Positions 52,585 through 61,014 of a stretch of 64,000 nucleotides of DNA are shown here, piece after piece. The notes under the pieces were generated by a model. That model saw only the letters and a program-made list of their open reading frames with translations. It had not been told where the DNA came from and did no database searches. Origin of the DNA: DATJGR01 sp963780795 (GTDB lineage Bacteria; Pseudomonadota; Gammaproteobacteria; Pseudomonadales; Azotimanducaceae). Both the position numbers and the translations under genes were made by a program. Numbering within the stretch: the first letter of the stretch is position 1; each line of letters begins with the position of its first letter. Location of the stretch: the NCBI GenBank assembly GCA_963780795.1, contig CAWADH010000006.1, positions 124,001 to 188,000 on the forward strand, read 5' to 3'.

Positions 52585-53733
52585 TTAGCCGGGTAAGAGA
52601 TCCCGAAGGCCTCGGGTATGACCGGTGTCGACCGTCACCGTCGCACTCATGCCGGAACGCAGCGGCGGATCGTCGGCGCCGTGCGGCAACGTGATTCGCA
52701 CGGCAACGCGTTGCACCACCTTCACCCAGTTGCCGGTCGCGTTCTGCGCCGGCAGCAACGCGAACTCGGAGCCGGTCGCCTCGCTGACGCTCTGCACGGT
52801 TCCGTGCCACTCGAAGCCGGGATAGGTATCGATGCGCACCTCTACGCTCTGGTTGGGGCGCAGGTACGTGAGGTCCGTCTCCTTGAAGTTCGCTTCGATC
52901 CACATGTCGCCGTCGGAGACGAGACTCATCACCGCGCTGCCGCGTTCGACGTACGTGCCGATTTCGGGCTTCTTGCTGGCGATACCGGAGAACGGCGCGA
53001 CGACTCTCGTGCGCTCGAGATCGAGCGCCGCGCGATCGCGATCCGACTTCGCCTGCTGGTAGCGCGGATGCGCCTCTACGGCGACGTCTGCATTGCCGTT
53101 CAGATCGACCAGAATTTTTGCTGCGCGCTGGCTCGCCAGTTCCTGCTGCTTCACTGCGGTGTCGAGCGCGTGCTTGGCGTCGTCGAGATCGGAGATGGAG
53201 CCGATCTTGCGTTCGACCAGGCCGACCTGTCGGTCGTACGTCACGCGCGAGTAAGCGACGTTGTTCTGCGCCAGTTCGATTTCGGCGAGCGCCTGACGGT
53301 ACTGCAGCTTCATGGCGGCGATGTCCTGCGCCGTTTGCGCCAGCGCCGCTTCGGCGCGGTCGAGCGCGAACGTGTACGGCGTGTCGTCGAGGCGGAACAG
53401 CAGCTGGCCGCGTTCGACGTGTTCGTTTTCCTTAACCGCGACTTCGACGATCTTGCCGGTGACTTCGGCGGCAATGATCGCTTTGTCGGCCTTCACATAC
53501 GCGTTGTTGGTGTCGACGTAGCGGCCGGCGTGCAGATACGCATAGCACGAGAACAGCACCACCAGCAGCGGCACACCGAACAACAGCAGCGGCCGCGTGA
53601 AGCGACCGCGCGTCTTCGTCGCGGCAGGCGACGGCAACGGTGCGGCGGGCACCGGCGGTGCAGCAGTCTGCTGAGGGAATTCCGTCACCGGTGCAACCCG
53701 GCCTTCGGCCCCGATTTTTCGAATTTCGGACAT
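52585..53733 (-). CDS. emrA: Membrane fusion protein (EmrA/HlyD family)
   Basis: A 382-residue periplasmic adaptor. It has one transmembrane anchor (about 43-65, LLLFGVPLLVVLFSCYAYL), a barrel-sandwich lipoyl part (YVKADKAIIAAEVTGKIVEV), a coiled-coil hairpin (~105-215), then the second lipoyl half (VVAPFSGIASKKPEIGTYVE) and a beta-barrel. It couples EmrB to the outer-membrane channel. It follows marR by 6 bp, so the operon is marR-emrA-emrB. Confidence 0.93.
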   Translation of the reverse strand: MSEIRKIGAEGRVAPVTEFPQQTAAPPVPAAPLPSPAATKTRGRFTRPLLLFGVPLLVVLFSCYAYLHAGRYVDTNNAYVKADKAIIAAEVTGKIVEVAVKENEHVERGQLLFRLDDTPYTFALDRAEAALAQTAQDIAAMKLQYRQALAEIELAQNNVAYSRVTYDRQVGLVERKIGSISDLDDAKHALDTAVKQQELASQRAAKILVDLNGNADVAVEAHPRYQQAKSDRDRAALDLERTRVVAPFSGIASKKPEIGTYVERGSAVMSLVSDGDMWIEANFKETDLTYLRPNQSVEVRIDTYPGFEWHGTVQSVSEATGSEFALLPAQNATGNWVKVVQRVAVRITLPHGADDPPLRSGMSATVTVDTGHTRGLRDLLPG

Positions 53734-53739
53734 CGCGAA

Positions 53740-54243
53740 CTACCTTATGCGGCGGGATCTGGAGCGCGCGCGCGGCGCAACGTCCAGATCAGGTTGTGCG
53801 GCCATCTGCGACAGATTCGCCTTGATGCGCAGCAGCGACGACATCAGCTGCTCGCGTTGCGCTTCGTCGAGGCCGGCCATCACCTGGTCCTGTCGCTCGG
53901 CGCCTTTGTCGAAGATCTTCTTCAGCAGCGGTTGCGATCGCGGCGTCAGATACAACTGCTGCGCGCGCCGATCGCTCGGATGCGCGCGGCGCTCGATGAG
54001 CCGCGCTTTCTCGAGCCGATCGATCTGGCGCAATAGCGTGATCGGCTGAATCTCGAGCAGCGCCGACAGCGCGACCTGACTGATGCCTTCGTTGCGCGAC
54101 AGATGCACCAGCACGCGCGCCTGAGCGAGCGTGAGACCGAGTTCGGGCGTAGTGGTTCGGAAGTTCTCGCGCAGCAGCCGGCTGACGTCGGATACGAGAA
54201 ATCCGAACGTCGCGTTGGTCTGCGTCTGGTTACCGTCGGTCAC
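53740..54243 (-). CDS. emrR: MarR family repressor of the efflux operon
   Basis: A 167-residue winged-helix MarR protein. The DNA-binding core is ALSALLEIQPITLLRQIDRLEK and LIERRAHPSDRRAQQLYLT, the wing and recognition helix of the family. First gene of the marR-emrA-emrB run, hence the EmrR name (by analogy with E. coli). It probably represses the operon until a hydrophobic drug binds. A promoter with an internal inverted repeat lies just upstream. Confidence 0.85.
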   Translation of the reverse strand: MTDGNQTQTNATFGFLVSDVSRLLRENFRTTTPELGLTLAQARVLVHLSRNEGISQVALSALLEIQPITLLRQIDRLEKARLIERRAHPSDRRAQQLYLTPRSQPLLKKIFDKGAERQDQVMAGLDEAQREQLMSSLLRIKANLSQMAAQPDLDVAPRARSRSRRIR

Positions 54244-54247
54244 AATG

Positions 54248-54299
54248 ATTCACTTGAATTAAACTACGCAGATGATAAGCCGTGCTTACTATTAGTCAA
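54248..54299 (-). promoter_or_regulatory. Promoter and operators of the marR-emrAB operon
   Basis: On the minus strand, -35 TTGACT (54294-54299), a 16-bp spacer and -10 TATCAT (54272-54277). The spacer start carries the inverted repeat TAAGC-ACG-GCTTA (54276-54288), which overlaps the -10, so a bound MarR dimer would block RNA polymerase. A second inverted repeat, ATTCA-AG-TGAAT (54248-54259), lies just before the marR start. The region is strikingly AT-rich compared with its surroundings. Confidence 0.6.
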
Positions 54300-54384
54300 G
54301 ATGACGATATGCCTGCTACGAGTGCAATGTGCGGCATCCGCCACTTGCGGTACGCTGCGGACGTTTCCGCGCGCAGCCCCAACC

Positions 54385-55329
54385 ATGCTGATTCACCCGT
54401 CCGCGGCGAACGCGGGCAAATTCGTCGATCCGGACACGACGGCCGACGGCAAGACCCGGGCCTCGGTGCCGCTGCGGGCGCTGCAGACGTTGTGGTTCAA
54501 CACCGGCACGCTGTGCAACCTCACCTGCGCCAACTGCTACATCGAGTCCAGCCCACGCAACGACCGGTTGGCCTATCTCGAGACGGCGGATGTCGTGGCG
54601 TATCTCGACGAGATCGAAACGCTGAAGCTGCCGACGACCGAGATCGGCTTCACCGGCGGTGAGCCGTTCATGAATCCGGCGATCGTCGAACTGCTGACCG
54701 CGAGTCTCGAACGCGGCTATCGAACGCTGGTGCTGACGAACGCGATGCGGCCAATGACGAAACACGCCGACGCGTTGCTCGCGCTGCGCGAAATTTTTGG
54801 CAATCGGCTGGTGCTGCGGGTTTCGGTGGATCATCACCGGCGCGAGTTGCACGAGGAAGAGCGCGGACGCCATACGTGGCTGCCGACGCTGCGCGGTCTC
54901 AAGTGGTTATCGAACAGCGGCTTCGCGCTGAACGTCGCGGGTCGACTGCGGTGGGGCGATGCCGAAGCATCGATGCGTGAAGGATTCGCGGCGCTGTTTG
55001 CTTCCGAGGGCATCGCCCTCAATGCGAACGATCCAGTCGAACTCGTGCTGTTCCCCGAGATGGATCTGGGCGCGAGCGTTCCGGAAATCACCACCGAGTG
55101 CTGGGGCATTCTGCACAAGCGACCGGAAGACGTGATGTGCGCGTCGTCGCGGATGGTGGTCAAGCACAAAGATGCGGAGCGGCCGACGGTCGTTTCGTGC
55201 ACGCTGCTGCCGTACGACCAGGCCTTCGACCTGGGTCCGCGGCTCGCCCACGCGCTGAGCCCGATCAAGCTCAACCATCCGCACTGCGCAAAGTTCTGCG
55301 TGCTCGGCGGCGGACGCTGCAGCCTCTAG
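54385..55329 (+). CDS. Radical SAM protein with C-terminal Cys cluster
   Basis: A 314-residue radical SAM enzyme. The [4Fe-4S] site is C44-x3-C48-x2-C51 (CNLTCANCY), and SAM is bound by GGEPF (91-95). The C-terminus has further Cys (C301, C305, C312 in CAKFCVLGGGRC) plus Cys at TECWG, VMCAS and VSCTL. This suggests one or more auxiliary clusters, as in SPASM/twitch enzymes. No small precursor peptide ORF is seen beside it. The start is the ATG at 54385; the earlier in-frame part is antisense to marR. It is translationally coupled to an alpha/beta hydrolase. Substrate unknown. Confidence 0.8.
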   Translation: MLIHPSAANAGKFVDPDTTADGKTRASVPLRALQTLWFNTGTLCNLTCANCYIESSPRNDRLAYLETADVVAYLDEIETLKLPTTEIGFTGGEPFMNPAIVELLTASLERGYRTLVLTNAMRPMTKHADALLALREIFGNRLVLRVSVDHHRRELHEEERGRHTWLPTLRGLKWLSNSGFALNVAGRLRWGDAEASMREGFAALFASEGIALNANDPVELVLFPEMDLGASVPEITTECWGILHKRPEDVMCASSRMVVKHKDAERPTVVSCTLLPYDQAFDLGPRLAHALSPIKLNHPHCAKFCVLGGGRCSL

Positions 55330-56276
55330 TGATCAGATACGCCATCGTCATTCTGCTGGCGCTGCTGCTGGTCGGTCCGTTCCTGGTTCCTGTGCCGGCG
55401 CTGACGGATACGGTCGATCCAGTCACGCTCGCCGACCCCGACAGCCGATTCGGCGACGTCGCGGGCGTGCACGTTCACTACAAGGAAGCGGGCGCCGGCG
55501 CACCGGCCTTCGTGCTGCTGCACGGCTTCGGCGCAAGCGTATTCACGTGGCGGAACGTCATGCCGTCGTTCGCGCAACTCGGGCGCACCGTCGCGTACGA
55601 CCGTCCTGCGTTCGGCCTCACGGAGCGGCCGCTGAATTGGTCCGGCGAAAATCCGTACGGCGACGCCGCGCAGATCGACATCGCGCTGGCGCTGCTCGAC
55701 TCGCTCGAAATCGAGCGTGCGGTCTGGGTGGCCAATTCGGCCGGCGCCCGCGTCGCGGTCGACGTGGCGCTGCGACATCCAGAGCGCGTCACTGCGCTCG
55801 TGCTCGTCGACCCGGCCGTCAGCGGCGGTCCCCGTTGGCTGCGACCGCTGCTTCGCCTGCCGCAACTGCAACACCTCGGGCCGCTCGCCGTGCGTTCCAT
55901 CTCGACCCGCGGCGACGACGTCATCCGCAGAGCCTGGCACGATCCGACTCGGGTTACCGCGGACGTAATGGCGGGCTACCGCCAGCCGTTGCGCGCCAAC
56001 GACTGGGATAAGGCGCTGTGGGAATTCACCTCGGCGCCTCGCGACTCCGACGCACGACGCGACCTCGCCGGGCTCGCAGCCACGCCCACTCTGGTCATCA
56101 CCGGTGACGACGACCGCATCGTGCCGACACAGCGCACGGTCGATCTCGCGGCCAAAATCCCGGGCAGCCGGCTCGTCGTGCTAGCCGATTGCGGACACGT
56201 TCCGCAGGAGGAGTGCCCCGCGCCGTTCATGAACGCGGTGCGCGAGTTTCTGAGCAGCGCCGCAACGGCGCCGTGA
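55329..56276 (+). CDS. Membrane-anchored alpha/beta hydrolase
   Basis: A 315-residue alpha/beta hydrolase with an N-terminal hydrophobic anchor or signal (IVILLALLLVGPFLVPV). The oxyanion loop is LLHGFGASVFTWRN (63-76); the nucleophile is S137 in an atypical elbow ANSAG (first Gly replaced by Ala); the late Asp and His are in GDDDRIVP and DCGHVPQEE. The start is GTG, overlapping the stop of the radical SAM gene (TAGTG), so both are co-translated. Substrate unknown. Confidence 0.78.
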   Translation: MIRYAIVILLALLLVGPFLVPVPALTDTVDPVTLADPDSRFGDVAGVHVHYKEAGAGAPAFVLLHGFGASVFTWRNVMPSFAQLGRTVAYDRPAFGLTERPLNWSGENPYGDAAQIDIALALLDSLEIERAVWVANSAGARVAVDVALRHPERVTALVLVDPAVSGGPRWLRPLLRLPQLQHLGPLAVRSISTRGDDVIRRAWHDPTRVTADVMAGYRQPLRANDWDKALWEFTSAPRDSDARRDLAGLAATPTLVITGDDDRIVPTQRTVDLAAKIPGSRLVVLADCGHVPQEECPAPFMNAVREFLSSAATAP

Positions 56277-56290
56277 AAGTGGGAGCCGCG

Positions 56291-56806
56291 CTACCCGCGC
56301 TTCGGCAAGCCGTCCGTTTTGCTGCCGAGCTGACCCGGGAAGTACTCGATCAGTTCGACAATGTGGCCGTCCGGATCGGGAAAACACACCACGCCCTGAA
56401 CGCCGATCACTGCATCGGGGTCGCGCAGCGGCTGCGTCGGCACCAGGCCTTTTGCGATGAGCGCTTCGGTCGCGCCGAGAATGTTGTGCGTCAGCAGTGC
56501 CATGACGCGCGGAATCCGTTCGGCCGGCGGTTTCGCGTCTTCGGAGTTCTGCCAGCGCGGCCTCACCCATTCGATCAGGTCGATGCGCGTCTGCAGGGCG
56601 TCGTCCTGCGGCAGCACGAGTTGTACTGCCCTGCCTTGCGCACCTTTCACCATGTTGAAGTTGCTGCCGACGTAGTCGGGCCACTGCACGTCGCGATTGT
56701 CCTTGATCACCTCGAAGCCGAAGTGCGCGTAGAACGCCGTCGACCGCTCGACGTTCGTGCACGGCAGAATGAAGTGGAAGATCGAACGTATGTGCCAGTC
56801 GGCCAT
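56291..56806 (-). CDS. VOC-family (glyoxalase/dioxygenase-fold) protein
   Basis: A 171-residue VOC protein with two beta-alpha-beta-beta-beta modules. Candidate metal ligands are His11 (IFHFILPCTNVERSTAFY), a Glu in RIDLIEWVRP, and Glu near the end (DGHIVELIEYFPG). The start has a GAGGTG SD. It follows the TonB receptor by 10 bp and is therefore probably the last gene of that transcript. It could be a lyase, dioxygenase or binding protein for the imported compound. Confidence 0.75.
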   Translation of the reverse strand: MADWHIRSIFHFILPCTNVERSTAFYAHFGFEVIKDNRDVQWPDYVGSNFNMVKGAQGRAVQLVLPQDDALQTRIDLIEWVRPRWQNSEDAKPPAERIPRVMALLTHNILGATEALIAKGLVPTQPLRDPDAVIGVQGVVCFPDPDGHIVELIEYFPGQLGSKTDGLPKRG

Positions 56807-56816
56807 CGGCGCACCT

Positions 56817-59009
56817 CTATTTAGCCGGAACCATCTTCCACGCCAGACGCACACCGTACGTGCGGGGCGGGTAGTACGAGTCGAACGTGGTCGGCGTGCC
56901 GCTCGCGAGCCCGTCGTTCACCGTCATGTTGCGCAGATTGTCTTCGTCGGTGAGGTTCTGTACGAACGCATCGATCGTCCACTCATCGTCAGCGCTCGTC
57001 CACATCAAGCGCGCGTCCGCGGTGAAGAAGGCGCCTTCGCGATGGCGGTCGATATTCTGTACCCGGTAGTAGACGTCGTCCTGCCAGTAATACTGCGCGC
57101 GCGCCGTTATCGTGCCGTTAGCGCCGAGCGAGTAGTCGTATTGCGCGAACGTCGACACGGTGTATTCCGGCGCGCGGTTCAAGGTGTCGCCGTCGAGGCT
57201 GATCGTCGGCGTGAACTGATACTTGTCGAACTGCGCGTTCAGCCACGTCAGATTCAGTCCGAACGAGAACTGGTCGAACGGCAGCAGCAGCGTTTCGAGT
57301 TCGACACCTTTGATCGTCGCATCGGCGGCGTTGTCGGTCGTGAACGAAGTGGCTTGCAGGAAGTTCACCTGCAGGTCCTTGTAGTCGTTGTAGAACGCCG
57401 CGATGTTGACCTGCGCGCGATTACTCCAGAACTGGCTCTTCAACCCGACCTCGGCCGAATCCACTTTCTCGGGATCGTAGGTGTCGAACTGACCGAGGGA
57501 GTAACCGCCGCCCTTGTAGCCGTGCGACAGATTCACGTAGCTGAACACGTCGTCGGTGATGAACCAGTCGAACTCCACCTTGCCGGTGCCCTCGTCCCAC
57601 TGCTGCTGGTCGGTGCGCGCCAGGTTCACTCCGAATGCCGCGATCCTCTGGTACTCGTTGATCTCCTTTTCGTCGCTGGTGTAGCGGCCGCCGACGACCA
57701 CTTTGAATGGCAGACCGTTTTCACGCATGTCGTAGCCGATCTGTCCGAACACCGCAGACGACGTCGTCTTCAGCTTGCCGCCGTTGAAGAAATCGAAGCC
57801 GAAGAGCGGCGTGCTGTCCTGGAAGAAGTAATCGCTCGACAGATTCTCGTTGAAATAGAAACCACCTAGAATCCACTCCCAAGGACCCTTGCCGGCCGAT
57901 ACGAGCCGGATTTCCTGCGTGAGCTGATCGGTGTTCATCGTCCAGCGCTGGAACTGAACGGGGTTGCTGGACTGGTCGATGTCGGCCGACTGGAACCAGT
58001 CGTTGGTGATGTAGCCGGTGTTCGTCACGAGCGTAACCGGGCCCAAGAACCCTGCGTCGAAGTCCCAGGTGAGTCGCGCCCCTAGAAAGTCGTTGTCGAG
58101 GTTCAGATACTCGCGATAGTCCTTCGCGACTTCGCGCACGTTCTTCGGGTTCGGCACGGCGCCGGTGAAAATGTCCACGGTCACCGGCCCGATCGGTGGC
58201 GGCAGCGGAAAGACCGCTGGAGCAAACGGTTCACGCCGGCGCTGGCTCTGATTGCCGCTGTTCTGGAAGTTCTGTGCGGTCAACACGAGGTTCGCGTTCT
58301 CGCTCAAATCGAAACGCAGCTTGCCGCGAACCGACGTGTAGTCGGTGACGTCGCCGTTGTGACCCGTCTTGTTGTCCTGATAGCCGTCGTTGCTTTCGTT
58401 GACGACCGCCAACCGCGCCGAGACATCGTCGGCGAGCGCGCCGCTGACGACGAGGCGTTCGCGCACGTCGTCATAGTTGCCCGCGGTGACGTCGCCGAAC
58501 ATCTCGAAGTCCTGCGTCGGATCGGCGGTGATCACGTTGATCGAACCGCCGGTCGTGTTACGCCCGTACAACGTGCCTTGCGGGCCGCGCAGCACTTCTA
58601 CGCGCTGCATGTCCCACATGTCTCCGGGCATCGACGACGGTTGGCCCACATAGACGCCGTCGAGGTGATACGACACGCCGGGATCGAAACCGGCAACCAA
58701 CTGGTCCGATCCGATGCCGCGGATATACGCGTATGTCACCGGCGACTGAGAGTTCGGACTGATCACGAGGCTCGGTACCGACCATTGCAGATCGGTGATG
58801 TCGTTGATGCCGCGCAGCTGCAGCTGCTCGGCGTCGTATGCGGTCAACGCGATCGGCGTTTCCTGAGCAGACGTTTCGCGCTTCTCCGCCGTGACGATGA
58901 TCTCCTCGATCGCTTCGCCTTCGGCGGCGAACGAGGGAGTCGAAGAGAAACCGGTAAAGGCAACGGACAGAATCGCAACGCCGCGCAAACGGCTACGTGC
59001 ATTCGACAT
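56817..59009 (-). CDS. TonB-dependent outer-membrane receptor
   Basis: A 730-residue receptor with a signal peptide (1-28), a TonB box-like EEIIVTAEKRE (35-45), and a plug domain with RGIGSDQ and VEVLRGPQGTLYGRNTTGG. A 22-strand barrel follows, ending in a C-terminal aromatic-type strand (TYGVRLAWKMVPAK). The class with IVTAEKR and GRNTTGG is common in bacteria that take up plant or steroid-like molecules and glycans. Its promoter overlaps a 20-bp palindrome. With TetR and a luciferase-like monooxygenase upstream, it probably imports the regulator's ligand. Confidence 0.92.
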   Translation of the reverse strand: MSNARSRLRGVAILSVAFTGFSSTPSFAAEGEAIEEIIVTAEKRETSAQETPIALTAYDAEQLQLRGINDITDLQWSVPSLVISPNSQSPVTYAYIRGIGSDQLVAGFDPGVSYHLDGVYVGQPSSMPGDMWDMQRVEVLRGPQGTLYGRNTTGGSINVITADPTQDFEMFGDVTAGNYDDVRERLVVSGALADDVSARLAVVNESNDGYQDNKTGHNGDVTDYTSVRGKLRFDLSENANLVLTAQNFQNSGNQSQRRREPFAPAVFPLPPPIGPVTVDIFTGAVPNPKNVREVAKDYREYLNLDNDFLGARLTWDFDAGFLGPVTLVTNTGYITNDWFQSADIDQSSNPVQFQRWTMNTDQLTQEIRLVSAGKGPWEWILGGFYFNENLSSDYFFQDSTPLFGFDFFNGGKLKTTSSAVFGQIGYDMRENGLPFKVVVGGRYTSDEKEINEYQRIAAFGVNLARTDQQQWDEGTGKVEFDWFITDDVFSYVNLSHGYKGGGYSLGQFDTYDPEKVDSAEVGLKSQFWSNRAQVNIAAFYNDYKDLQVNFLQATSFTTDNAADATIKGVELETLLLPFDQFSFGLNLTWLNAQFDKYQFTPTISLDGDTLNRAPEYTVSTFAQYDYSLGANGTITARAQYYWQDDVYYRVQNIDRHREGAFFTADARLMWTSADDEWTIDAFVQNLTDEDNLRNMTVNDGLASGTPTTFDSYYPPRTYGVRLAWKMVPAK

Positions 59010-59065
59010 CGAACCACCCCCCGAAATACAACCCCAAGAAACCCCGAGAACCCTGGCGCGGATGA

Positions 59066-59107
59066 AATATAACGATCGTTATATTACTTCGCCATTCGGC
59101 TCGTCAA
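59066..59107 (-). promoter_or_regulatory. Promoter and TetR-type operator of the TonB receptor gene
   Basis: A perfect 20-bp palindrome, AATATAACGATCGTTATATT (59066-59085). Its left half on the minus strand supplies a -10 TATAAC (59078-59083), 18 bp from a -35 TTGACG (59102-59107), which lies just past the tetR stop. A closely matching site lies before the monooxygenase gene, so both are probably bound by the TetR protein encoded between them. Confidence 0.72.
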
Positions 59108-59109
59108 GC

Positions 59110-59709
59110 TCACCGTTTCGTCGCATACAGGCGCTCGAGATACCGATCGAGCAGCGTCGTCAGACGCTTCGCCGGCATGCCGCGCGACGACATCAGATGC
59201 TGTACGCCGAGTCCGTCGATGAACGCGACGAGCGTCTGCACTTCCAGCCGCACGTCGATCGACTTCGCGATTTCGCCGTCGCTGACGGATTCTTCCAGCG
59301 CGCGCCCGAGTCGACCGGTCCACTCGCGATAGCGACGCTTCTCCTCACGGCGCATGTCTTCGTTGTCTTCCGAGTGGTACCAGAGCGCCAGCCACACGCG
59401 CCAGTTCGCCTCTCGCTGTTTGTCGAGCGGCAGCGCCTCGACGACGATTTCCCGCAATGCCTTGCGTCCGCGAAGCCGCTGATGCGCAGCGACCATGCGA
59501 TCGCGCACCACTTCGCCGGAGTAGTCGAGCGCGAGGCGGATCAGTTCATCTTTGTCGCCGAAGTAATGCACCAGCGCGCCGGTGGTATAACCGGCCTTGC
59601 GCGCAACCGCGCGCACGGTGGTATTCGCCAGACCGCTCTCGGTGATCGTCTCGTAGGCGGCCTTGATGAAATCGCGTCGCCGCGCGTCGTGGTCGACTAC
59701 TTTCGGCAC
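59110..59709 (-). CDS. TetR family transcriptional regulator
   Basis: A 199-residue TetR repressor. The helix-turn-helix is at ~10-55 (FIKAAYETITESGLANTTVR and GYTTGALVHYFGDKDELI), followed by a ligand-binding helical domain of the BetI-like kind. The start is GTG, 10 bp after the monooxygenase stop and in the same transcript. Two near-identical palindromes (59066-59085 and 60917-60932) flank its operon and are the probable binding sites, so it represses itself through the upstream one. Confidence 0.87.
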   Translation of the reverse strand: MPKVVDHDARRRDFIKAAYETITESGLANTTVRAVARKAGYTTGALVHYFGDKDELIRLALDYSGEVVRDRMVAAHQRLRGRKALREIVVEALPLDKQREANWRVWLALWYHSEDNEDMRREEKRRYREWTGRLGRALEESVSDGEIAKSIDVRLEVQTLVAFIDGLGVQHLMSSRGMPAKRLTTLLDRYLERLYATKR

Positions 59710-59719
59710 GGCGGGCTCG

Positions 59720-60901
59720 TCAGGCGAAGTGCGGGATCAACTCCCGCCCTATACAGCGCATGGTGGACAGCACCTGCGCATGCGGTACTTCGCCCATCTG
59801 CACGAGGCACATCAGGCGATCGACGCCGATCTCGCGGAAACGCTCCATCTTCTTCCGGCACGTGGCAACGTCGCCGATGATTACCGAATCGAGTTCGCGG
59901 ATCACCTCGAAGATCTCTTCGTTCGAAATCTCTTCGCCCGCGAATTCACGTTTCAACAACGCAACGACCGGGTTCGGATCGTCGACCGACTTCGGATCCG
60001 GCTTTTCCGCGGCCGTAAGCGGCGCGTTCGACGACGGCCGCGAGCGCGGATCGGTGTTGCCGCGGATGTTGGCGTAGAAGATGTCACGCGGCACGTTGAA
60101 CACGCGCGGCGCGGAACTGACGTACCACAACGCCGAACGCGGCGCGCCGCTCTCGACCGCCGCGCGCGTCGATTCGGCAACGTGCACGAAGGTGAAGACG
60201 CCGACGTTGTCGTTGATGAAACGGCCGGCGGGCTTGCCGAGTTGCGCGATGGCCTTGCGATAACCCTTGATCATGCCGTCGAGCGCGTCGACCGGCGCGA
60301 ACAACGTGGTGCCGAGCACACCCACGCCGAGTTGTCCTGCGCGCTCGAACGATGGCGGACTCGAGCAGGTATGCCACAGTGGCGGATGAGGGCGCTGCTT
60401 CGGTTTCGGCAGCACCATTCGCTCTGCCACTTTCCAGCGGCCGCTGTCCCACGAAAACGCCGCGTCGCTCCACGCGCGTGGCAGCATCTGTGTCGCCTCG
60501 ACGAGGTCGTCTGCCGCCTGCCGCTCCGAGATGCCGAAGGTCTCCCATTCCTTTCCGCCGGACTTCGCGAGACCCATCTCCAGCCGGCCGCCGCTGATGT
60601 GGTCGAGCATGGCGGCGCGCTCGGCGGCCCGTAACGGGTGATTGATCTCGAACGGCACGAGCACGCCGGCATGACCGATCCGTAAGCGCTTCGTGTTCAA
60701 CGCAATGGCTTCGAGGATCAACTCGGGGCAAGAGCTGTAGCTGAAGTCCGGCGTGCAGTGGTGCTCGACTTCCCACCAACAATCGAACCCGGCCTCGTCG
60801 GCTACCCGCGCCTGCTCGATGGATTCGTCGAACAACTTGCCGAACCCGCCATTGGCGTCGCAGTCGCGCTTCTGAATCTCGGAGAAGATGTCGAGCTTCA
60901 T
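59720..60901 (-). CDS. Luciferase-like (LLM) flavin-dependent monooxygenase
   Basis: A 393-residue bacterial-luciferase-type protein (FMNH2-dependent two-component monooxygenase or F420 relative). It contains CWWEVEHHCTPDFSYSSCPE at ~40-60, TKRLRIGHAGVLVPFEINHP, and RLEMGLAKSGGKEWETFGIS, all usual for the TIM-barrel core. The start has a good SD (GGAGG). It heads the operon with tetR, behind a promoter that contains the operator. No flavin reductase gene is nearby. The substrate may be the compound brought in by the linked TonB receptor (inference). Confidence 0.87.
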   Translation of the reverse strand: MKLDIFSEIQKRDCDANGGFGKLFDESIEQARVADEAGFDCWWEVEHHCTPDFSYSSCPELILEAIALNTKRLRIGHAGVLVPFEINHPLRAAERAAMLDHISGGRLEMGLAKSGGKEWETFGISERQAADDLVEATQMLPRAWSDAAFSWDSGRWKVAERMVLPKPKQRPHPPLWHTCSSPPSFERAGQLGVGVLGTTLFAPVDALDGMIKGYRKAIAQLGKPAGRFINDNVGVFTFVHVAESTRAAVESGAPRSALWYVSSAPRVFNVPRDIFYANIRGNTDPRSRPSSNAPLTAAEKPDPKSVDDPNPVVALLKREFAGEEISNEEIFEVIRELDSVIIGDVATCRKKMERFREIGVDRLMCLVQMGEVPHAQVLSTMRCIGRELIPHFA

Positions 60902-60916
60902 GCGTCCTCCGTTTTG

Positions 60917-60955
60917 TGTAACGCGCGTTATAATACAAGCCGCAAATCAACTCAA
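60917..60955 (-). promoter_or_regulatory. Promoter and TetR-type operator of the monooxygenase-tetR operon
   Basis: The palindrome TAACGCGCGTTA (60919-60930) sits in TGTAACGCGCGTTATA. This matches the site before the TonB receptor (TATAACGATCGTTATA) at 13 of 16 positions. On the minus strand, -10 TATAAC (60927-60932) forms its edge, with a 17-bp spacer and -35 TTGAGT (60950-60955). It ends ~16 bp before the monooxygenase ATG. Confidence 0.72.
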
Positions 60956-61014
60956 TGGGCCATCGTTGACCGCGCGAAACCGATGGCCCACTGTAGTCGG
61001 CCAATCCGTTGGCG

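Noticed and set aside
54103..54384. Extension of the radical SAM frame upstream
   Set aside because: It runs antisense through marR and its promoter; the protein begins sensibly at 54385.
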